Shown here: positions 5,495 to 8,150 of the stretch, one piece after another
Layout: every line of letters begins with the position of its first letter
How positions within the stretch are numbered: position 1 is the stretch's first letter
Origin: an uncultured bacterium
GTDB taxonomy: Bacteria; Verrucomicrobiota; Lentisphaeria; Oligosphaerales; Oligosphaeraceae
Assembly (NCBI GenBank): GCA_900548225.1
Contig: URJM01000080.1
Location: 1-8,150, forward strand
Direction: 5' to 3'
DNA: 8,150 nucleotides
Translations under genes and position numbers: made by a program
Notes under the pieces: model-generated
Told to the model about the DNA's origin: nothing
Databases searched by the model: none
Seen by the model: only the letters and a program-made list of their open reading frames with translations

Positions 5495-8150
5495 ATGCAT
5501 CTCTTCGATTTGACCACACGTCTTTGGGAGTGCCCCTCCGTCCCGCAGGTCAACAAGCTTCCCAGCCGTTCGCCGCTCTTCACCTGGAAGACCGAGGAGG
5601 AGGCCAGGGACGGCTCATACGAGCCCTTCGAGTGTCCTGCAATCGAGTCCTTGAATGGGGAGTGGGACTTCTGGCACTTCGAATGCCCCGAAGAGGTGCC
5701 CGCCGGGCTGCTTGCCGGTGGCGGCCATGGGAACGGAACCCGCCTTGCGGTGCCAGGGAACTGGACTCGGCAGGGTTTTGACGCGCCCCACTATATCAAT
5801 GTCTGCATGCCATTCGATGACACGCCGCCCCACGTGCCGCAGAAGAATCCATGCGGAGTCTACAGGCGGAATTTCCATGTGCGCGAGGATGTCCGCCGGC
5901 TTGTGCTCCATTTCGGGGGCATCGAGTCCTGCGGATTCATCTATGTCAACGGCGCCGAGGTCGGCATGACGAAGGATTCCAGGACCTCCTCCGAGTTCGA
6001 CATCACGGATTATGTCCATCCCGGGGAAAACCAGCTGACCGTCCTTGTGATACGCTGGTCCGACGGGTCGTTCGTCGAAGACCAGGACCACTGGAGGATG
6101 GCGGGAATCTTCCGCGACGTCTACCTCCAATATACGCCGGAGGCATACGTGGCGGACGTCTTCGCCCAGACCACCCTTGACGAGGAGACGGAGAGCGTCG
6201 GCATACTGAAGCTTCGGGTCGACGCCGGGTTCCGCGGCGCCCACGCAATCCCCGCCGGCTGGAAGTTCCGCGTCCAAGTCTACCGTTCCGGGAAGCCTGT
6301 CTGGGAGTCCCCCCGTGAGCTGGAGTTCTACAAGAATCCGACCATGTATCTCTACGGCGAAAATCTCCAGCCCCTTGCCGAGGAGACATACGAGTTTCCC
6401 GGCGTGGCACGCTGGAGCGCCGAGACCCCCGAGCTTTACAGGCTGACGGTGGCGCTTGTCGCCCCCGACGGCAGCGTCTCCGAGGCGACCGGCACCGACT
6501 TTGGCTTCCGAAGCGTCCGCCGCAAGAACGGCTGCCTGCTCATCAATGGCCAGCCAGTCAAGTTCTTCGGCGTGAACCGCCACGACTTTGACGAGCGTCT
6601 TGGGAAGACGGTGACCCCGCAGGGCATCCTCCAGGACCTACTGTTGATGAAACGCTTCAATCTCAACGCAATCCGCACCAGCCACTATCCCAACGACGAG
6701 CGGCTCACCGCCCTGGCGAACCGTCTTGGCCTCTATGTCATCAGCGAGGCGAACATAGAGATTCACGCGTATGTCGAGCATGTCTCCGACGATCCGCTGT
6801 GGCTCAATTCCATGATGGAGCGTTTTTCGCGGATGGTGAAGATCTACAAGAACAATCCCTGCATCCACCTGTGGTCCCTGGGCAACGAGGCGGGGCGGGG
6901 CGCCAACTTCTGGGCATTGGCCTCCTGGGGCAGGAAGTTCGACCCGTCGCGTGGAATCCACTACTGCGAACTGACACGCCAATACGATGAGGAGACGGAG
7001 AGCCTGGCACCGCACGACGGCGAGGAGATCATCGATACAGTCTCCCCCATGTACGCCGCCTTCAACGTGATGGAGAACTGGGTGAGGAAGAACATGCCCG
7101 TGGAGTCCCGCCCATTCATCCTCTGCGAATACTCCCACGCCATGGGAAACTCAAACGGAGCCCTGCACAAGTACTTCGAGTTCTTCAGAAAATACCCCCG
7201 CTTCCAGGGGGGATACATCTGGGACTGGGTCGACCAGGGACTGGAGGAACACGACGGGAACGGCAGAAAGTACTGGGCATACGGCGGCGACTACGGCGAG
7301 GCCAAGCACGACTCGGACTTCTGCGGCAACGGAATGGTCTCCGCCGGCAGGACGCCCCATCCAATGTGCTGGGAGTTCAAATACCTCGCCCGTGTCTTCG
7401 ACCTGAGGGCGCTCCACTTGTCCGCAGGGGAGTTCACCCTTGTGAACTGGAACTACTTCGTCACCCTCGACAACCTTGAATTTGTCTGGAATCTCCAGCT
7501 TGACGGGAAGACCATCCAGAAGGGTGTTGTCAAGCCCGAGGCCACGTCTGGGCTCCAGCCCCAGGCGTCCCGGACGCTTGTCATCGACTACGACCTTTCC
7601 ACAGTCCAGCTTCGACATGGCCAGGAGCTCTTCCTGGATGTCACGGCGCAGCTCAAGGAGGAGACACCGTGGGCAGACAGGGGATTCTCCGCAGGCGGCA
7701 TCCAGTTCGATCTCACGGCATGCATCCCCTCCGCGACGCTTCCCGAACCCGTGGCACTGCCCGTCGGCAAACTCGCCTTCAGCGAAAATACCATCAACGA
7801 CGGCGAGAGCCTCATCCACTTCACCGACGGCGCAATGCCCGACCAGTGGATCTTCCGGGGCGAAAAGCTGCTGGCCGGCGCAATGCGCGAACAATTCATC
7901 AGGGGATTTGTGGACAACGACATAATCCGGGGATTCCTGGAGACGGAGTCCTTCAGGCGTGGCGCGGTCTGGCTGAAGCAGTGGGACATCCTCGGCCTCG
8001 AGCCCGAGGAGAAGCTCGCCTCCAGCTCAATGCAGGAGGACGGGTCTCTCATGATGCATACGGAGGCCTCCTACAAGGCGAAGAACGGAGCCGCATTCGG
8101 CGTCAGGAGGCGTCTTGCGATGCGACCCACCGGCGCCCTTGACGTGGAGG
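5495..8150 (+). CDS. lacZ: LacZ-type beta-galactosidase, glycoside hydrolase family 2, 3' end outside window
   Basis: The frame is open for 885 codons to the window edge; E. coli LacZ has 1024 residues, so about 130-140 are missing. The enzyme hydrolyses terminal beta-galactosides such as lactose. Domains in order are: jelly-roll sugar-binding about 50-215 (SDGSFVEDQDHWRMAGIFRDV, D198); Ig-like about 216-338; TIM barrel about 339-635; Ig-like about 636-735; and the start of the C-terminal small-chain domain (EQFIRGFVDNDI). Active-site residues are all present: H363 in NRHDF, H397 in TSHYPN, metal ligands E422 and H424 in NIEIH, acid/base E465 in SLGNEAG, Y520 in SPMY, nucleophile E545 in ILCEYSHAMGNS, and W576 in WDWVDQ. 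No signal peptide or hydrophobic N-terminus is seen, so it is probably cytoplasmic. The ATG at 5495 fits the family N-terminus (RLWECPSVPQVNKL) but has no clear Shine-Dalgarno site. An in-frame ATG at 5417 would add 26 unlikely residues. Substrates other than lactose are possible. Confidence 0.96.
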   Translation, partial: MHLFDLTTRLWECPSVPQVNKLPSRSPLFTWKTEEEARDGSYEPFECPAIESLNGEWDFWHFECPEEVPAGLLAGGGHGNGTRLAVPGNWTRQGFDAPHYINVCMPFDDTPPHVPQKNPCGVYRRNFHVREDVRRLVLHFGGIESCGFIYVNGAEVGMTKDSRTSSEFDITDYVHPGENQLTVLVIRWSDGSFVEDQDHWRMAGIFRDVYLQYTPEAYVADVFAQTTLDEETESVGILKLRVDAGFRGAHAIPAGWKFRVQVYRSGKPVWESPRELEFYKNPTMYLYGENLQPLAEETYEFPGVARWSAETPELYRLTVALVAPDGSVSEATGTDFGFRSVRRKNGCLLINGQPVKFFGVNRHDFDERLGKTVTPQGILQDLLLMKRFNLNAIRTSHYPNDERLTALANRLGLYVISEANIEIHAYVEHVSDDPLWLNSMMERFSRMVKIYKNNPCIHLWSLGNEAGRGANFWALASWGRKFDPSRGIHYCELTRQYDEETESLAPHDGEEIIDTVSPMYAAFNVMENWVRKNMPVESRPFILCEYSHAMGNSNGALHKYFEFFRKYPRFQGGYIWDWVDQGLEEHDGNGRKYWAYGGDYGEAKHDSDFCGNGMVSAGRTPHPMCWEFKYLARVFDLRALHLSAGEFTLVNWNYFVTLDNLEFVWNLQLDGKTIQKGVVKPEATSGLQPQASRTLVIDYDLSTVQLRHGQELFLDVTAQLKEETPWADRGFSAGGIQFDLTACIPSATLPEPVALPVGKLAFSENTINDGESLIHFTDGAMPDQWIFRGEKLLAGAMREQFIRGFVDNDIIRGFLETESFRRGAVWLKQWDILGLEPEEKLASSSMQEDGSLMMHTEASYKAKNGAAFGVRRRLAMRPTGALDVE

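Noticed and set aside
5615..6583. Long open frame of 322 codons on the - strand
   Set aside because: It lies antisense to lacZ, which has clear family motifs throughout. Long antisense frames are common in GC-rich coding DNA, and its translation shows no recognisable domain.
7151..7894. 247-codon - strand open frame
   Set aside because: It is antisense to the lacZ TIM-barrel and later domains, with no motif or ribosome-binding evidence.

Overview
All recognisable genes in this window lie on the + strand. In order they are a 5'-truncated MarR-family regulator, a MATE-family efflux pump, an Mrp/ApbC-type P-loop ATPase, a GcvH-like protein carrying a Lys/Ala/Pro repeat insertion, an unidentified multi-pass membrane protein, orotidine-5'-phosphate decarboxylase (pyrF), and a LacZ-type family 2 beta-galactosidase that runs off the 3' edge. 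Coding density is high. The gaps are about 40-115 bp, and the membrane-protein gene and pyrF overlap by 20 bp. No tRNA, rRNA, CRISPR array or insertion sequence was seen.

The DNA is moderately GC-rich, with GC-favouring third positions. Shine-Dalgarno sites vary: pyrF has a perfect AGGAGG, some genes have a short AGGA/GAGG, and the membrane protein and lacZ have none that is obvious. A MarR-MATE pair, a LacZ-type enzyme and a Lys/Ala-rich repeat protein would suit a saccharolytic anaerobe, perhaps of the Verrucomicrobiota/Lentisphaerota (PVC) group. That assignment is a guess from general character and was not tested by any search.

Left part (1-1862): the MarR-type regulator directly precedes the pump, a common arrangement in which the regulator controls the transporter. 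A 7-bp GC hairpin lies between them. Middle (1863-3857): the Mrp ATPase has four N-terminal cysteines plus a C-terminal CPHC motif, and its leader holds a perfect 9-bp inverted repeat. The GcvH-like gene follows. Its lipoyl-type domain appears to be split by about 170 residues of 22-residue KAP-rich repeats, and no lysine is available at the lipoylation site. This is the most unusual object in the window. Right part (3858-8150): a membrane protein with an acidic tail is probably translationally coupled to pyrF. LacZ then follows, with every key active-site residue of the family in the visible 885 residues and about 130-140 C-terminal residues beyond the edge.

The genes do not form an obvious single pathway. 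The tightest local links are marR with the MATE gene, the membrane gene with pyrF, and possibly mrp with the GcvH-like gene.
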